Positions 18,179-28,053 of a DNA stretch of 64,000 bases are shown piece by piece; the stretch's first letter is position 1; the number at the start of each line of letters is the position of its first letter. The notes beneath the pieces are model-generated. The model did no database searches. It was given only the letters and a program-made list of their open reading frames with translations, and was not told where the DNA came from. A program made the translations under genes and the position numbers. The DNA comes from Candidatus Nitrosocosmicus arcticus (GTDB taxonomy: Archaea; Thermoproteota; Nitrososphaeria; Nitrososphaerales; Nitrososphaeraceae): the NCBI RefSeq assembly GCF_007826885.1, contig NZ_ML675590.1, forward strand, positions 1 through 64,000, in the 5' to 3' direction.

Positions 18179-19216
18179 ATGAAACACTTACTAACTATTT
18201 TACCTATACTCATAATGTTAACATTGGCCCCAGCTTTAATGACTGGAAATGGCAACATATTTGCGCAAAGTTCCTCAGAGCAAGCAATCGAACAAGCTCA
18301 AAGTAGTTCACAAGAAGCTCTATGTGCATCTGGTGTAAATACCGCCTTATCATGTAATAATATAAATTTACAAAGTCAAAATAACACAGGCAATAATGCC
18401 TTAGCTCAACAAGGTGGAAATGGAAAAGGTAGCGGTAACTCTGCAGCTCAAGGAATCGGACAGTCACAATCCTCTAACCAAAACGCACAATGTGTAGCAG
18501 GTGGAGACGTAAACAACTCTTGTAACAACACGAGTGTCCAAGACCAAACCAATACCGGAAACAACGCAGCAGCCCAAAGTGGCGGTAACGGAAAAGGTAG
18601 CGGTAACTCTGCAGCTCAAGGAATCGGACAATCACAATCCTCTAACCAAAACGCACAATGTGTTTCTGGTGAAGATGCAATTGTATCATGTGACAATGAA
18701 AGCTTCCAAAACCAAGTCAACAGCGGAAACAATGCCTTAGCTCAACAAGGTGGAAATGGAAAAGGTAGCGGTAACTCTGCAGCTCAAGGAATCGGACAGT
18801 CACAATCCTCTAACCAAAACTCACAATGTGTAGCAGGTGGTAGTCTAGGTGACTCTTGTAACAACACGAGTGTCCAAGACCAAACCAATACCGGAAACAA
18901 CGCAGCAGCCCAACAAGGTGGCAACAACAACGGCAATGGTGACAAATCCAAAACAGCTTCTCAAAGCACTGAAGACGAAAGTGGAGACGAGGAAAACGGA
19001 AACTCTGCAGATCAGGGTATTACTCAAGCACAATCTCTAGGGAATGAAAAAGAAGACAATGGCAACGATGGTGACAATAATGGCGATACCACCACCAACA
19101 ACAACATTGGCAACGGACAAAGAGCAGCTTCTCAAGGCAGTGAGATCGAGGATGACGACGACGAGGATGACGACGACGAAAACACAGATGATGGTAAAGA
19201 AGGACAAAACAACTGA
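18179..19216 (+). CDS. Secreted Cys-paired Q/N-rich tandem-repeat protein
   Basis: I start the protein at ATG 18179 because it gives a clean signal peptide (MKHLLTILPILIMLTLAPAL, cleaved near IFAQ); an upstream TTG at 18152 adds nine polar residues. The mature part holds four units of about 45-56 residues: AAQGIGQSQSSNQNAQC, then a second Cys 9-11 residues on, NN...Q.Q...GNNA.AQ and a Gly-rich linker GNGKGSGNS. Three units repeat almost exactly at the DNA level. The tail is acidic and Asn/Gly-rich, ending in Asp/Glu runs. Units match the single-unit proteins at 230, 2531 and 3411. The regular Q-x-Q and N spacing suggests stacked beta strands, like curli-type fibres; this is inference. Confidence 0.75.
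   Translation: MKHLLTILPILIMLTLAPALMTGNGNIFAQSSSEQAIEQAQSSSQEALCASGVNTALSCNNINLQSQNNTGNNALAQQGGNGKGSGNSAAQGIGQSQSSNQNAQCVAGGDVNNSCNNTSVQDQTNTGNNAAAQSGGNGKGSGNSAAQGIGQSQSSNQNAQCVSGEDAIVSCDNESFQNQVNSGNNALAQQGGNGKGSGNSAAQGIGQSQSSNQNSQCVAGGSLGDSCNNTSVQDQTNTGNNAAAQQGGNNNGNGDKSKTASQSTEDESGDEENGNSADQGITQAQSLGNEKEDNGNDGDNNGDTTTNNNIGNGQRAASQGSEIEDDDDEDDDDENTDDGKEGQNN
18422..18925 (+). repeat. Three 168-bp tandem repeats
   Basis: Units begin at 18422, 18590 and 18758 with exactly 168 bp spacing (56 codons). The linker and first half of each unit are nearly identical in DNA, while the central region around the second Cys varies. The first and third units also share long identical blocks. In-frame expansion or contraction by recombination is possible. 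Confidence 0.85.
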
Positions 19217-19446
19217 CCATCCAATTATTGTTGTTTAATCTTAAAAAATTAGAAAAAAATAATACCTGACAAACTTAACTTTCCAAATTTTTATATGTTA
19301 ATTAACAATTATTAAATCAAAATTCAATCCCAATTTAATTACGTTGAATATCTTCAAAATTGAGGTAATCTCGTAGATTGAGGATTACTACTTTAAAAAT
19401 GTAATAGTGTTACGGACTTCTAGTAGTCCCTAATAATTATCAATTA

Positions 19447-19635
19447 TTATTTATCTTTACAAGGTTCTCTTACGTGGTGTAACCTTTCTTTTTCACTAAT
19501 AAACTGTTTACCACATTTATGACACCTTAAAACTACTTTATGATGTACTTTTCGACTGTGGTCAATAAATTTCTCATAAGTATCAAATTTTTCTCCATCC
19601 TTTTCGCACTTGTATTTTTTCTGAAGAATATTCAC
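19447..19635 (-). CDS. Two-finger C2H2 zinc-finger protein
   Basis: The 62-residue protein has two finger-like motifs: C.KDGEKFDTYEKFIDHSRKVHH (first Cys at residue 10, with Asp-Gly where the second Cys would be) and CHKCGKQFISEKERLHHVRE. The second finger has a complete C-x2-C...H-H set. The first lacks one Cys, so only one zinc site is fully formed. Small C2H2 proteins occur in archaea as DNA or protein binders. Targets are unknown. Confidence 0.65.
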   Translation of the reverse strand: MNILQKKYKCEKDGEKFDTYEKFIDHSRKVHHKVVLRCHKCGKQFISEKERLHHVREPCKDK

Positions 19636-19908
19636 AAATACCTTGATTCAAAGATATTATTAAATACATTGATTCTCAGTCATTATGTTGATTCTTTTTG
19701 ATAAATTTTCAAATTTGTTTAAATTTTTTTTAGATAATTGACTCATAATTACAATAACTGGGTTTGCCCTGGAGAACCATCGTGGATCATGGCTAAATAA
19801 AGCTACATCCGCTTTGTGCAATTTGCCGCTGCATTAGATGATTAACGGATTAATTTTGGCCAAGAAATTGTGATGATTAAATATGGCTAATTAAATTTCT
19901 TCTCTTTT

Positions 19909-20562
19909 CTAACATTCCATATAGTTTTCTTTTGGTAGATACATCGTGTCTCCGTTATTTACCTTCCAGGCATTGGCTATGTGTACTGCCTCTATTTCGC
20001 AAGATGATATTGTAGGACTCCCTATATCGACTCTTTCTGTCATGAGATTTCCCCTAAAATTGGCGTGGTCAAGCCCAAGTACGTGACCAAGCTCATGTAG
20101 TGTTATTTGTTCGATTTGTGAGGGACTAAAATCACGATTATAAGATTCTTCCGATACTGTAATGTGAGATTGTCTGATGAATCCAAACTGATCGAAATAG
20201 TTTACAGTTTTCCCAGCTATTTTTTTCCCATCATTTTTGAAAGAAATTTCAATATCTTCATTATCATCTGTTTCAACCAAGGTGATTCCTGTCAAACCCT
20301 CGTTCCAAGAATCAACGGCATTTCCTACCGCGCCCTGTAGATCATCATCATCCTCGTCAGTGTCCATCGAGTATGTTAAGAGACCATCTGCTAATTCATA
20401 GCCCCATGTACAACAGATTTGAATAACGTCTTTATCAGAGAAATTGTTATCATCATCCTCGTCATCATCATCCTCCGCAAAAGAAGGATTAGTAATACTA
20501 ATTGTAGTAAACAGAAGTATCGTCATAAAAGATAATAGCAAAAACTTGATCGAACTGTTCAT
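19909..20562 (-). CDS. Secreted matrixin-like zinc metalloprotease
   Basis: The 217-residue protein has a signal peptide (about 5-29), an Asp/Glu-rich stretch directly after it, and a matrixin-type catalytic domain. The zinc motif HELGHVLGLDH gives ligands H156, H160 and H166 with catalytic E157; the Met-turn is NLM (M174). An internal segment (WNEGLTGITLVE, then VNYFDQFGFIRQSHITVSEE) also fits the fold. Several Asp-rich patches may bind calcium. It is short for a metzincin and has no propeptide Cys switch that I can identify. It probably cleaves surface or environmental proteins. Confidence 0.8.
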   Translation of the reverse strand: MNSSIKFLLLSFMTILLFTTISITNPSFAEDDDDEDDDNNFSDKDVIQICCTWGYELADGLLTYSMDTDEDDDDLQGAVGNAVDSWNEGLTGITLVETDDNEDIEISFKNDGKKIAGKTVNYFDQFGFIRQSHITVSEESYNRDFSPSQIEQITLHELGHVLGLDHANFRGNLMTERVDIGSPTISSCEIEAVHIANAWKVNNGDTMYLPKENYMEC

Positions 20563-20732
20563 ACTATCCTATAACTTTGTACTTGTAGTATTTAACATAT
20601 GTTTTAGTTAAATACTAATAACAGTTTTATCTTCTATAACATTTTAGCATAATATAATTACAGTATATTTATTTACCATTTTTCAACTTCACCAATTTGA
20701 TAAATTCTCTAAATTTGTAATATCTAATACTA

Positions 20733-21542
20733 TTATTCCGTAACAAGAAAATCCACCAATAATTGATATGTGATAGCCGGCTTTTCAATAAACGGTGAAT
20801 GTCCAGCGTCCCTAATTATCAGAATTCTAGCGTTGTCTAATATTGTCTTGAATTTTTCTGCAAATGTTACTGGAATGAGTTTGTCTTTTTCTCCCCAAAT
20901 AATCAGACAAGGAATCCCTTTAATCTCTTTAATCAAGTCCAGATCCAAAGTTGTTGAAGTACTATTTTCAAATGCGGACTCAAATGCATGCTTTGCACCA
21001 GGCATATTGATTGTTGAAATAAACATGTCTACAATGATTGGAAGAAGTCTGATTCGATCTGCTAGTAAGTTTTCAAACACAGTTTTAAGTTTGTTATATC
21101 TCAAAACAGGATCACTAGTCAATGCAGCTTCCAAATAGTCTTTAAGTAAAGGCGTGGGTTTATCTAAAAGGCCAGAAGAATTAAATAATATCAATTTATT
21201 GATTCTAGTTTTGTTACTGATTGAGTATTCTAAAGCTATGTATCCACCTAATGAATGTGCTATAACATTTATCTTCTTAAGGCCGTCTATCCCTATTTTG
21301 TTTAAGAATTTATCTAGGAATTGACAAAAATAATTTATAGTATAATTTTCGTGAGGTTTATCGGTTCCTCCAAATCCAACTAGATCCAAAGCTATCGTAT
21401 GAAAATACTTTGATAAGGCTTCGGGAATATCACGCCATACTATGTAGGAAGATCCTAGCCCATGTAAAAATAGAACAATTTTCTCATTATCTTTTCCAAA
21501 CTCGTCATATTTTACGTTAATTCCTTCAACATTGATATACAA
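20733..21542 (-). CDS. Alpha/beta-hydrolase fold enzyme
   Basis: The 269-residue protein is a full alpha/beta hydrolase. The oxyanion segment is HGLGSS, the nucleophile elbow AHSLGG (S97), the acid IWGEKD (D220) and the base DAGHSPF (H248). The cap is helical (about 125-190). The sequence resembles esterases and the MhpC-type C-C bond hydrolases; the substrate cannot be told from the sequence. It has no signal peptide, so it acts in the cytoplasm. The ATG start at 21542 is followed at once by the first beta strand ([14 protein letters not shown]), typical for the family. Confidence 0.85.
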   Translation of the reverse strand: MYINVEGINVKYDEFGKDNEKIVLFLHGLGSSYIVWRDIPEALSKYFHTIALDLVGFGGTDKPHENYTINYFCQFLDKFLNKIGIDGLKKINVIAHSLGGYIALEYSISNKTRINKLILFNSSGLLDKPTPLLKDYLEAALTSDPVLRYNKLKTVFENLLADRIRLLPIIVDMFISTINMPGAKHAFESAFENSTSTTLDLDLIKEIKGIPCLIIWGEKDKLIPVTFAEKFKTILDNARILIIRDAGHSPFIEKPAITYQLLVDFLVTE

Positions 21543-21791
21543 TTATAAAAAATAGTTAAACACCCAACAGTAAATAAGGTGTTCGTATTGACAACATTTC
21601 GTAGTATTCTCACGGATTTTGGTAAATTCCCTCTTAAATACTGTTATTCTACAAATCCATTGTGGCGATTGACAATTGGAATGGTTTCTAAATTTATTTG
21701 TCTCTTCTGCTTCCATATCTTTCCAAGAATTTTTTTTATCTTGACAAATCGAAATAATGTTATATATTTGCAAATTTATTGATATTATTAT

Positions 21792-22055
21792 TTGAATAAC
21801 TATGCGAATTGTGATCCAAGAACCAGAGCTTATAAAAATGGAAAGACATTCGAGGAATGTAAAGAGGAAGCACGGGGTCTGGTTACAAAACTGTCTCGTG
21901 AAACTCTAGATAACGAAGAGATTTCATGGAGTAGTATATTAGAAATTGCAGATCATGATGAGATAGTTTATAAATTAATCTTAAAATATTTTAGGGAAAT
22001 GGGTTATGATATAGGCAATTATACAAAACCCCGAGTGGTAAAGCATACCAGTTAA
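21792..22055 (+). CDS. Hypothetical small helical protein
   Basis: The 87-residue product, read from TTG, is helical and charged. Key parts are RTRAYKNGKTFEECKEEARG and the final segment KLILKYFREMGYDIGNYTKP. There is no membrane segment or zinc motif. I do not recognise a family. The frame has no competing frames and its composition is protein-like, so it is probably a gene; the TTG start is uncertain. Confidence 0.5.
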   Translation: MNNYANCDPRTRAYKNGKTFEECKEEARGLVTKLSRETLDNEEISWSSILEIADHDEIVYKLILKYFREMGYDIGNYTKPRVVKHTS

Positions 22056-22207
22056 CATGTCAGAGAAACGCAGGATTCAAAACATAAAAGTTTGATATAT
22101 TCTTTGCTCAATGTAGTTTCGAAATCTCCAACGTAATTCGTCATTTTTTCGCACATGGGGGAGAATTAGCACATCACTTAAGTATAACAAAAAATTGATT
22201 ACTATGA

Positions 22208-22783
22208 ATGTCAAAACCAATTTCAAAAGGTTTGTTTATAGTTTTAACTCTTGTTGCAGGAGTATTTATGGCACCGAGTTTAATGTTTTGTGGATCGGTG
22301 CAAGCAACTGAATCGATGGCTGGCTTTAGTGATGATGCAACGTCTGACGGATCTGATAGTTCATCCTCTGTGATGCAGTCCTCCTCTGGTAACAAAGGAT
22401 CACCGACTCACGTACAAGCGAAAAATACTCAACAATCCGTTTATAACTGCGCAACCGGACAAAAGGGAGTTATAATTTCCCCTGGTAACTTCAAAGTTAA
22501 TGCCGACAAGAAGAACGGTAAATGGTACGGAACTATTTCTATTAAAGGATCGACTGGAGAAAAAAGTGGGCATATTGTCAGCGGAAAAGCAAATGGTATC
22601 TCGTATACATTTAAGGGGAATTTGAATACTAAGAATACCTTATGCCATTTTCCAGGTTTACAACTAAGCGGTACCTCATTTGATTTGGGTTCTCTCACTT
22701 GTGGTACACTTAAGACAGTAAAATATACTGAAATATCTACTGGCAATACCAATCACTTTAAAGTTCTTATAACCTGCAGATAA
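22208..22783 (+). CDS. Secreted beta-rich hypothetical protein
   Basis: The 191-residue protein has a signal peptide (about 7-34), a Ser/Asp-rich linker (to about 68) and a beta domain with alternating strands (KWYGTISIKG, HIVSGKANGISYTFKGNL). Four mature cysteines (in YNCATG, TLCHFP, LTCGT and the final ITCR) could make two disulfides. The pattern of short Gly-bordered strands suggests a beta sandwich. No family is recognised. Single gene, own promoter. Confidence 0.6.
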   Translation: MSKPISKGLFIVLTLVAGVFMAPSLMFCGSVQATESMAGFSDDATSDGSDSSSSVMQSSSGNKGSPTHVQAKNTQQSVYNCATGQKGVIISPGNFKVNADKKNGKWYGTISIKGSTGEKSGHIVSGKANGISYTFKGNLNTKNTLCHFPGLQLSGTSFDLGSLTCGTLKTVKYTEISTGNTNHFKVLITCR

Positions 22784-22893
22784 TTATCCCCAATCTTTCC
22801 ATTTCTTTTCAGGAATTTCTTTGACCAAATTGTATTTATCCCAGAAACATATTAAAGATAAATAAAAACATTGAAAATAGATAATGATGTGCC

Positions 22894-23883
22894 TTGAAAA
22901 TTAAAGCAATGATCCAGAGCCTGGAGTTTAAACAACAATTAGCAAGAAAGGCTGACAAGTCCAACATTAGACTAGAGTTTGTAAATTATAACGAACCACT
23001 CATACCGCAAATTCAAGATACTGATATATTGATTAACAGTTTTGATAAAATAGACAAATCTTTCATTGATTCATGTCCAAATATTAAATTAGTACAACAA
23101 TCCGGTATCGGAGTTGACAGCATTGACATCGACTATTGCTCTAGGAAGGGTATTTACGTTGCAAATGTTCCCATGGCTAATGCAATTTCTGTTGCAGAAC
23201 ATACGTTCTTGTTGATGCTTTATTTGGTTAAGAATATAAAAATAAGCCTATTTAACTCTCCGACAAATACAGGTTCGTTCGTTAGAAGGCAACAAGATAG
23301 AATGGGATCCGAATTACTAGGAAAGACATTATTAATAATTGGATTGGGGGTTACAGGAATAGAAGTAGCTAAACGAGCGAAAGCATTTGGGATGAAAGTT
23401 ATTGCCGTAACAAAACATCCTTTCACAAAAACTGAAGGTGGAGATAAGAAATATTTTGTAGATAATTTGTATGGTGTAGATAAACTCTCTGAAGCTATTC
23501 CACGAGCAGACATACTATCAATTCATGCTCCCTTAAATAGAGAAACTGAAAACATGATAGGAAGTAACGAATTAAATTTGATGAAACAATCTGCTTATTT
23601 AATTAATGTGGCCCGAGCTCAAGTGGTAAGCAAGGATGCGTTGATAAAATCTTTGAAGGAAGGGAAAATTGCAGGAGCCGCATTTGATGTATTTTGGAAA
23701 GAACCAGTAGACCCAAAGGATGAATTGCTGCTTCTTGATAATTTCCTATTAACACCACATATTGCTGGATGGACCCATGAGGCAATTGATTCTATATCCG
23801 ATATCATATTCATTAACATTGAAAGAATAATGCGAGGACAAATTCCACTGACATTGGTCAACAAAGTAGATGAAAACCTCTAG
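22894..23883 (+). CDS. NAD-dependent D-2-hydroxyacid dehydrogenase
   Basis: The 329-residue protein has both domains of the D-isomer 2-hydroxyacid dehydrogenase family. The nucleotide-binding motif is GLGVTG with an acidic/polar end. The catalytic set is R241 (NVARAQVV), E270 (FWKEP) and H289 (TPHIAGWTHEA), in the same spacing as phosphoglycerate dehydrogenase. It reduces a 2-oxoacid (or the reverse) using NAD(P)H. It lacks the C-terminal ACT domain of serine-pathway SerA, so glyoxylate, hydroxypyruvate or similar substrates are likelier. It starts with TTG. It is not in an operon. Confidence 0.85.
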   Translation: MKIKAMIQSLEFKQQLARKADKSNIRLEFVNYNEPLIPQIQDTDILINSFDKIDKSFIDSCPNIKLVQQSGIGVDSIDIDYCSRKGIYVANVPMANAISVAEHTFLLMLYLVKNIKISLFNSPTNTGSFVRRQQDRMGSELLGKTLLIIGLGVTGIEVAKRAKAFGMKVIAVTKHPFTKTEGGDKKYFVDNLYGVDKLSEAIPRADILSIHAPLNRETENMIGSNELNLMKQSAYLINVARAQVVSKDALIKSLKEGKIAGAAFDVFWKEPVDPKDELLLLDNFLLTPHIAGWTHEAIDSISDIIFINIERIMRGQIPLTLVNKVDENL

Positions 23884-24149
23884 GAAAGGATATACTTGAA
23901 TTTATAAAAAAAACTACCCCATTTCAACTTGCTTCTCAAGTTGTATTATAGCATTAGTCTGGATAAGATAACTCCAATTATATTGAGAATTGAACCACGA
24001 TCGCTAACTTTTTTTACCAATACTTTCTTCAATCATCCTTTGTCCTTTTTTCTTTAGTATTAGAATTCGCAAAATTACATTTGTAATCTGCAAGTAACTC
24101 AAATTATTCAAATCCATTATATACCTCACTATTTTATTTATTTGTATTT

Positions 24150-25769
24150 GTGGTAGATAGTAAGGAAGAAGACAGTGAGGATTCATTCCATAAAAAATTC
24201 AAAAGGTTTACGATTAGTCATGTCCATGAAAAAGAATCATCTGGAACCATCGATCAAGCGTTACTCAATCAAGTAGCATATAAAGAAAAGATTCGAATTG
24301 CTATAACATCTATTATTGCTTCGGCCTCACTTACCATTGCCAAGGTCATAATTGCAATTTTTACTAATAGTCTGGGCCTACTCTCTGAAGGAATGCATTC
24401 AGGTTTAGATGTTCTTGCTGCCTCGATGACATTATATGCAATTAGAATATCAAGGAAACCACCTGATCCTGAACATAATTATGGATATGCAAAATTTGAA
24501 AGCCTGACGAGTTTAGGGGCTGTTTTGCTTTTATTCATCGTTGCTGGCTGGATTTTTTACGAAGGTTTGGAGAGAATATTCTTTAAACATGTAGTTCCTG
24601 AAATCACTGTTTTTTCGTTCGGTGTCTTGATAGCATCGATATTAGTTGATTATGGCCGATCTAGGGCTCTTTACAAGGTTGCTGATAAATATGGTAGCCA
24701 GGCTATAGAGGCAGATGCATTACACTTCCGAGTTGATATGCTTACTTCTTCTGTTGTACTTGTCGGTCTAGCAATTGTATATTTTCTTGGAATTCCTAAT
24801 GCTGATGCATATTCTGCAATCACGGTTGCTGGTCTTATTGTATTCACTTCATTAGGACTTGGCAGACGAACACTAGATGTGCTATTGGATAAGGCACCAA
24901 AAGGAATTCAAGGACAAATACATGAATCGATAACAGGTTTTGAAGGAATAAAAAAGGCCCATAGCATCAGGGTAAGGAAGGTGGGAAAAGATACTTTTGT
25001 AGATTTACACATAGAAGTTCCAAGAATATTCACCCACGATAAAGCACATCGAATAGCTACTAACGTAGAGAATAAAATCAAGAATGAAATCCTGCCAAAT
25101 TCTGATGTTGTTGTTCATGTAGATGCGGTAGAAGATTATCTGACAGAAACCATCAAAGACAAAATAAGACTTATCTCCGAAGATTTTCCTTCAATAAAAA
25201 ATGTTCATTCAATTTATCTTTCAAATATTGTAGGTAATCAAACGAATGATGGATCAAAGAACGATGAAAATGGTGAGAATTCTTTACATCTTTTGCATCT
25301 TTATCTGGATGTTCAGATGGATGATAAATTAAGTTTCAAAATAGCTCATGGAGTTGTTGATGATTTTGAAAAGAAAATAAAGGAAGAGGTTCAAAATATA
25401 AAACGGATTACCACTCATATTGAAACAGATTTGGATACAGAATCAACGGTGGGACATGAGGAGTTTGCTGATCAGACCTTCTTGGAAAGAATAAAAAAAA
25501 TTGCACTGTCCATTGAAGGAGTTGCTGATTGCGATGAAATTTCCCTGGTCTATGTAAAAAACGAACTTCACATTACTTTGACTATTAAAATAAATCCTTT
25601 ATCAGTTAGATCTAATAGTAAATCTGGTGATTCGATTCCCTCCTCTTCCTCTAACCCCGATGATAGTCTTTCAGTGGAAAAAGCTCATGATATTTCTACC
25701 CAGGTTCAAAATCTTCTTTTGGAGAATACGAATGCTGCACGAGTAGTTGTACATGCAGAGCCTGTCTAG
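24150..25769 (+). CDS. Cation diffusion facilitator with three-module cytoplasmic tail
   Basis: The 539-residue protein has six membrane helices (about 48-240) with the CDF metal site: H83/D87 in helix 2 (GMHSGLD) and H192/D196 in helix 5 (DALHFRVD). This HD-HD set is typical of Zn-type transporters. The usual family length is about 300; here the cytoplasmic part holds three successive CDF C-terminal-like modules (about 255-330, 335-430, 445-539). Each has a long helix with AH...V.. and ends in a strand such as VVVHVDAVED or VVVHAEPV. The protein exports Zn, Co, Fe or Mn by proton exchange. It starts with GTG and stands alone. Confidence 0.88.
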   Translation: MVDSKEEDSEDSFHKKFKRFTISHVHEKESSGTIDQALLNQVAYKEKIRIAITSIIASASLTIAKVIIAIFTNSLGLLSEGMHSGLDVLAASMTLYAIRISRKPPDPEHNYGYAKFESLTSLGAVLLLFIVAGWIFYEGLERIFFKHVVPEITVFSFGVLIASILVDYGRSRALYKVADKYGSQAIEADALHFRVDMLTSSVVLVGLAIVYFLGIPNADAYSAITVAGLIVFTSLGLGRRTLDVLLDKAPKGIQGQIHESITGFEGIKKAHSIRVRKVGKDTFVDLHIEVPRIFTHDKAHRIATNVENKIKNEILPNSDVVVHVDAVEDYLTETIKDKIRLISEDFPSIKNVHSIYLSNIVGNQTNDGSKNDENGENSLHLLHLYLDVQMDDKLSFKIAHGVVDDFEKKIKEEVQNIKRITTHIETDLDTESTVGHEEFADQTFLERIKKIALSIEGVADCDEISLVYVKNELHITLTIKINPLSVRSNSKSGDSIPSSSSNPDDSLSVEKAHDISTQVQNLLLENTNAARVVVHAEPV

Positions 25770-26174
25770 GAATAAAAAGTCATTTAATATATTTGAAAAT
25801 CCACCATATTACGATCCTCTATCTTAGTGCATGGCTTTTTCCTTTTCAAACAATTTACAGCTTCTCAAAGTAGAAGGGCGGGTGGGCTTTCATACTCTTT
25901 TAATAGATTCTGAAATGTCATAATATATAGCGATAATTGTGTTTAGCTCCAAGCACAGGTAATTATCCTTGTTTACTAACATTGTATTTATTTTAATTAA
26001 TGGCAATTAGTGTTCTCTCGAATGGGAAAATGGTGCTTTGGTTACCTTCCCTTATTATTATCCGAGTCAATGGGATTTATTTGATCTTTTCTAAAAAAGT
26101 GATTAATATGCGTTAGGCTAGTTAATTCATACAAATGAAAAAACTATTAACTCCTATAATTTAATCTGCCTAAT
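25770..26174. other. Intergenic region without a gene
   Basis: About 400 bases with no supported coding frame or RNA gene; a TAATTTAATC A/T-rich stretch just ahead of 26175 may be a promoter. Confidence 0.4.
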
Positions 26175-27350
26175 ATGAATGAATTTTACGTGAGTTTTTG
26201 GAATGTTAACAATTTATTTGATACTCTTCCCACATCAATAGGATCTACTATTGAATTTACTCCTGACAGAGGATGGAATAATGTAGTAAAGAACAAGAAA
26301 ATTGAAAATCTGGCTCGTGTAATAAATTCTCTGCATGATAACCAGGGACCAGACATAATCGGTCTATGTGAAATTGAGAGTGAAAAATTAGCCCTTAATT
26401 TAATAGATAAACTACGAGCGGAAAAAGAATATTCAATTGCACAATATCTTAATAGCCCAGACATTCGGGGGATTGATACATGTTTGTTATACTCTAAAAA
26501 ACTATTTAGACTAAATGCCGTTAAGGGCTATAGTACCCAACTAAGATACCCAACAAGAGATATTTTGGCAGCAAATTTTACTGTTTTATCAAATGATGCA
26601 GATCTAAATATAATTGTTAATCATTGGCCCTCACGAGCTGGGGGGCGATTCGAAACTGAACCGCTTAGAATTGCAGTTGCTGAAAATTGTGCACGTGCTG
26701 TTGAAGATATTTTGAAAATAAACCAGAATGAATTGCAGAGCCTTCCAGGGGATTTAAGGTATGATAAAAGGTCACTTTCACTGTTGAATCAACGATGGAA
26801 TAAGAATATTTTGCTAATGGGCGATTTTAATGATAATCCTTATGATAGAAGTATTTTGAGCTATTTGCGTGCTACAGCTGACAGACGAAAGCTAATGAAT
26901 TGGGATGAAATATTCGAACATCCAATTCAAAAAAGATGGCCCTCAAATAGACAGACCGATAAACACAATTATTTATTTTATCAAGGATATCTATTTAATT
27001 GCATGTGGTCACTCATACCGGATGGAACTATTTTCTATGACGGTGGGTACGATTTATTTGATCAATTTATTGTCTCTCGTGGGTTGCTAAATGGAGAACA
27101 AGAACTGAAAATAGATTTAGATAAAATTCAAATAAATAAAAAAATTCAATTAGATCGCAATATTTCCTATGATTTTTTCGATACCAGGGATCGAAACAAA
27201 ATTCATCCTTCTTATGGACAAAGTCCTATGAGATTTGAATATCAGCGAATTAAGCCAAACGGAGATCTTGAAGAAATATCTCCGGGAAGAACAATTCTCA
27301 CAGGGTATAGCGATCACTTTCCAATCGAATCCACCATTGACCTTCTTTAA
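26175..27350 (+). CDS. Endonuclease/exonuclease/phosphatase (EEP) superfamily protein
   Basis: The 391-residue protein has the EEP catalytic series: N-terminal Asn (WNVNNLFD), the metal Glu (LCEIESE), VNHWPSR with its His, MGDFNDNP (Asp and Asn), and YSDHFPI with the final Asp-His. The whole length matches a single catalytic domain with an insertion at about 230-300. No signal peptide is seen. EEP enzymes cleave phosphodiester bonds in DNA, RNA, phosphoinositides or sphingomyelin; the substrate cannot be read here. It resembles stand-alone bacterial extracellular nuclease-type members in motif order. Confidence 0.82.
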   Translation: MNEFYVSFWNVNNLFDTLPTSIGSTIEFTPDRGWNNVVKNKKIENLARVINSLHDNQGPDIIGLCEIESEKLALNLIDKLRAEKEYSIAQYLNSPDIRGIDTCLLYSKKLFRLNAVKGYSTQLRYPTRDILAANFTVLSNDADLNIIVNHWPSRAGGRFETEPLRIAVAENCARAVEDILKINQNELQSLPGDLRYDKRSLSLLNQRWNKNILLMGDFNDNPYDRSILSYLRATADRRKLMNWDEIFEHPIQKRWPSNRQTDKHNYLFYQGYLFNCMWSLIPDGTIFYDGGYDLFDQFIVSRGLLNGEQELKIDLDKIQINKKIQLDRNISYDFFDTRDRNKIHPSYGQSPMRFEYQRIKPNGDLEEISPGRTILTGYSDHFPIESTIDLL

Positions 27351-27598
27351 TATGATACAAAACCAGGTACAACCGTCAATTTTTTGATTAATCCGAATCA
27401 ATACAGAAATAATACTAAATCTTAGATGAATACGTTGGTGCTAAAACCGTTAATGTATTGTATTCCTTTTTACTAGAATTAGTGATTCAAATAGGATACA
27501 ATCTGGAATGGAAATACCTAAATCAACACAAAAACAAAAACAAAAACAAATAATTAATGAACCTTTATTATTATGATTCTCGCAAAATAAACTAGAAT

Positions 27599-28027
27599 AT
27601 GAAAAATTGGGACGAGGATCTGGCAAAGATAATGGAAAAAAAGAGGAAAGAATACAAAGAACAAATTGACAATAATCTTCAATCAAACACTAATCACGAT
27701 AAGGATTTCAGTGGCCCAATTACGTTAAGTGATTATGATTTTGACGAAACAACTAGAAAATACCCACTTTTAGTAGTGGATTTCTGGGCTCCTTGGTGTG
27801 GCCCTTGTAAATTGGTATCGCCTATAATTGACCAATTGGCCATCGAATTCAGAGGAAAAGCAGTGTTTGGTAAACTAAATGTTGATGAAAATCCGACCGT
27901 GGCCAATATTTTTGGGATCCAAAGTATTCCTACTTTGATGATATTTAAGAATGGAGAAGCAGTAGATGGCATTATGGGTGCTGTGCCAAAAGAGCAACTG
28001 ATGTCTACAATATCTCGGTATTTTTAG
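27599..28027 (+). CDS. trxA: Thioredoxin
   Basis: The 142-residue protein contains a classical thioredoxin fold with WCGPC (C67, C70) preceded by VVDFWAPWC and the cis-Pro loop SIPTLMIFKNG. A charged N-terminal extension of about 40 residues (KIMEKKRKEYKEQIDNN) is longer than usual and probably helical. It reduces disulfides in cytoplasmic proteins. It converges with the CBS-domain gene on the other strand, only 26 bases away. Confidence 0.9.
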   Translation: MKNWDEDLAKIMEKKRKEYKEQIDNNLQSNTNHDKDFSGPITLSDYDFDETTRKYPLLVVDFWAPWCGPCKLVSPIIDQLAIEFRGKAVFGKLNVDENPTVANIFGIQSIPTLMIFKNGEAVDGIMGAVPKEQLMSTISRYF

Positions 28028-28053
28028 ACATGAGTTGACGAATAATAGTGCGC

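Noticed and set aside
18210-18467. Minus-strand frame opposite the secreted repeat protein
   Set aside because: Shadow of Gln/Asn codons on the other strand.
21543-21773. 76-codon minus-strand frame directly upstream of the hydrolase
   Set aside because: Irregular Cys/Trp-rich sequence; more likely promoter DNA of two divergent genes.
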